This document shows, one piece after another, positions 6,249 to 6,986 of a DNA stretch of 6,986 nucleotides (the stretch's first letter is position 1; each line of letters opens with the position of its first letter). This DNA is from Thermodesulfovibrionales bacterium (GTDB lineage: Bacteria > Nitrospirota > Thermodesulfovibrionia > Thermodesulfovibrionales > UBA1546). The notes beneath the pieces were generated by a model that saw only the letters and a list, made by a program, of their open reading frames with translations, was not told the DNA's origin and searched no databases. The stretch covers positions 1 through 6,986 of the forward strand of contig JASEHP010000086.1 of the NCBI GenBank assembly GCA_030018605.1, read 5' to 3'. The position numbers and the translations under genes are program-made.

Positions 6249-6437
6249 TCAAGCTACTTTCTGCTGTTTTTCCTTTAAAGAGATTGTCTTTAATTCAATC
6301 TGACCCTCAGTAAGAATTTTTGCTGCATCCACTTTGATTCTCTCTATATACTCTTTGGCTGATAAATCTTTTACATCATGATAGACTTTTTCTTTCCATT
6401 CCCATACCTCAATTAAAGATCTGTCATACTTCCTCAT
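6249..6437 (-). CDS. Small conserved-looking protein of unknown function
   Basis: A 62-residue charged protein with no signal peptide or membrane segment. The N-terminal part MRKYDRSLIEVWEWKEKVY (1-19) resembles a group of roughly 60-residue proteins starting with a SLxEVWxWKExVY pattern that I recall from anaerobic bacteria, often beside toxin-antitoxin genes; I know no function for them. The remainder is helical (KDLSAKEYIERIKVDAAKIL) and ends in a basic tail. The start is well supported: ATG with GGAGGTG at 6442-6448, 6 bases upstream. A TATAAT lies about 50 bases upstream of the ATG. No overlapping partner gene is present, and 108 bases separate it from the CsgG/FlgO-like gene. It is flanked by a palindromic 13-mer on both sides. 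Confidence 0.7.
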   Translation of the reverse strand: MRKYDRSLIEVWEWKEKVYHDVKDLSAKEYIERIKVDAAKILTEGQIELKTISLKEKQQKVA

Positions 6438-6489
6438 CAGACACCTCCAGATGTTTCCAAATAAAGCTGAGGTCTTTTCATAATTTTAT

Positions 6490-6495
6490 ATTATA
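6490..6495 (-). promoter_or_regulatory. Candidate -10 box for the small gene at 6249-6437
   Basis: The minus strand carries a perfect TATAAT about 53 bases upstream of the ATG. No good -35 hexamer is seen at 16-18 bases (best GGGCAA or CGGGCA), and the surrounding DNA is AT-rich, so the assignment is moderate to weak. Confidence 0.4.
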
Positions 6496-6511
6496 TCCCT
6501 CTTTCATTCTT

Positions 6512-6524
6512 ATTGCCCGCAATG
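6512..6524. repeat. Palindromic 13-mer, copy 2, upstream of the small gene
   Basis: ATTGCCCGCAATG is the reverse complement of copy 1 at 6232-6244. It lies just upstream of the candidate TATAAT of the 62-residue gene, which would suit an operator, and 15 bases from the long palindrome. A short stretch, AGCCATCG, also occurs near both copies (6205-6212 and 6528-6535). Confidence 0.6.
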
Positions 6525-6539
6525 AGTAGCCATCGGTTT

Positions 6540-6594
6540 GAGTGCTTGAGAAGTCCCGATATTTCGGGGTTTAGATGTTTAACCTCAAACACTC
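6540..6594. repeat. 55-base two-stem palindrome, possible REP/MITE-like element or structured RNA
   Basis: GAGTGCTTGAG (6540-6550) pairs with CTCAAACACTC (6584-6594) over 11 base pairs, with one wobble or mismatch depending on the strand. Inside it, AAGTCCCGA (6551-6559) pairs with TCGGGGTTT (6564-6572) over 9 positions, two of them G-T, closing a TATT loop. An 11-base bulge (6573-6583) separates the stems on one side. No T tract follows, so it is not a typical terminator. Confidence 0.65.
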
Positions 6595-6620
6595 TTAGCC
6601 GTCCGTTTCGGGCATATATT

Positions 6621-6767
6621 TTAACGGTCGCTGTCCCTATTATTTCCTACAAATTTTTCTCTCTCAAGAATAGCTCCACTTTCATTTGAAAATTTTAATA
6701 ATAAAAAGAGGGGGCTGATAAACGAAAAAATTGTGATAATTTTATTCTCTTTCATCATCAAATTCAT
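6621..6767 (-). CDS. Possible 48-residue hydrophobic small ORF, doubtful
   Basis: The ORF begins MNLMMKENKIITIFSFISPL and has one hydrophobic stretch (about residues 10-26), resembling a signal or single membrane segment, followed by a charged tail. A GAGGG lies about 9 bases before the fourth codon, which is also ATG. The 3' end overlaps the open frame at 6491-6646 by 26 bases in a different frame, so a single frameshifted gene is possible. I recognise no family. Confidence 0.2.
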   Translation of the reverse strand: MNLMMKENKIITIFSFISPLFLLLKFSNESGAILEREKFVGNNRDSDR

Positions 6768-6867
6768 CCCTCTGCCTACACTGAGCGTTTAACCGTCTCC
6801 GGCACAGACGAAACCGATAGGTTTATAAGTTTTCCGTTTTTGCCTGTTGTTATCTGCCGTTGCGGGT

Positions 6868-6986
6868 TCACTTTTGTCTCTTGAAAAAGAATGAAGCACC
6901 AAAAATATCTACAACATGTTCGCCTTCACCGGATAGAGTAACATCAATTCTGTAAATATGAATTAGGGTATAATTCTCAAGGGAAA
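6868..6986 (-). CDS. 3' end of an unknown gene, cut by the right edge
   Basis: An open minus-strand frame enters at the edge and gives 38 residues before a TGA at 6868-6870. The sequence alternates hydrophobic and polar residues (YTLIHIYRIDVTL, then GEHVVDIFGASFFFKRQK at the C-terminus), as in a beta-rich protein. Nothing in it identifies the family. It is open across the whole available length and reads like protein, but it is short enough that chance cannot be excluded. Confidence 0.45.
   Translation of the reverse strand, partial: SLENYTLIHIYRIDVTLSGEGEHVVDIFGASFFFKRQK

Larger units (their letters stand above)
6491..6646 (-). pseudogene. Open frame of 51 codons without a start, possible gene remnant
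   Basis: Reading from the TAG at 6647-6649 to the TAA at 6491-6493, the minus strand gives a protein-like sequence including GTATVKIYARNGRLRVFEVK and, later, NPEISGLLKHSNRWLLIAG. It has no ATG or good start at its head; the first possible one is an internal GTG. It runs straight through the 55-base palindrome, so its coding look may come from a repeat element and not a gene. I do not recognise the product. Confidence 0.25.
6438..6867. other. 430-base stretch without a convincing gene
   Basis: This stretch lies between the small gene and the partial gene at the right edge. It holds the candidate promoter and 13-mer copy 2, a 55-base palindrome (6540-6594), and two short minus-strand open frames (6491-6646 and 6621-6767) that may be gene remnants or chance. 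No tRNA, rRNA or recognised riboswitch was seen. Confidence 0.6.

Noticed and set aside
4677..6255. 13-base direct match ATGTTTTCAAGCT at 4677-4689 and 6243-6255.
   Set aside because: Matches of this length are expected by chance in a 7-kb AT-rich window. One copy is inside the DUF2283 coding region, and no flanking similarity was seen.
6196..6297. Minus-strand open frame overlapping the end of the small gene and ending MATNMMQTMAGG-stop, which might suggest a frameshifted longer version of that gene.
   Set aside because: The small gene has a complete, well-started frame with its own stop. The alternative frame is short and methionine-rich, with no ribosome binding site before its ATG.
6969..6974. 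Plus-strand TATAAT near the right edge as a promoter.
   Set aside because: It lies inside the probable minus-strand coding frame, lacks a -35 box, and the sequence ends before any gene could be seen.

Overview
This is a bacterial chromosomal window with moderate base composition. A divergent long-form formate--tetrahydrofolate ligase and a stand-alone AICAR transformylase suggest an anaerobic or deep-branching lineage such as Nitrospirota or a former deltaproteobacterial group. That placement is an inference from remembered family patterns; no rRNA or other marker gene is present. The left half is housekeeping. The right half is AT-richer accessory DNA.

Left half (1-3736). Position 1 lies in what looks like the tail of a terminator, followed by fhs (+ strand, 61-1824), which makes 10-formyl-THF. 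A strong hairpin terminator sits between fhs and the convergent minus-strand genes. Those are a cytoplasmic cyclophilin-type peptidylprolyl isomerase (1925-2410) and, 22-30 bases upstream of it, purH reduced to its AICAR formyltransferase domain (2441-3733). The producer and a consumer of 10-formyl-THF are therefore close neighbours, but on opposite strands.

Right half (3760-6986), all minus strand. In transcription order it holds: the 3' end of an unknown gene at the right edge; a 430-base stretch without a convincing gene but with a long palindrome and gene-like fragments; a 62-residue small protein with its own candidate promoter and a palindromic 13-mer on each side; a secreted CsgG/FlgO-like protein; a DUF4258-DUF2283 pair coupled to that gene by 4-base overlaps; and a coiled-coil small protein plus DUF6516 (TumE-like) pair that also overlaps by 4 bases and ends 23-26 bases before purH. 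Both pairs have the layout of toxin-antitoxin modules, although function is inferred.

The most unusual signal is an exact 18-base direct repeat. One copy encodes the last codons of the CsgG/FlgO-like gene. The other lies just past the DUF2283 stop, inside a longer degenerate copy of the same 3' end. The DUF4258-DUF2283 pair is thus bracketed by two copies of its neighbour's 3' end, as if it had been inserted there or arisen with a duplication. I saw no rRNA, tRNA, CRISPR array, transposase or integrase.
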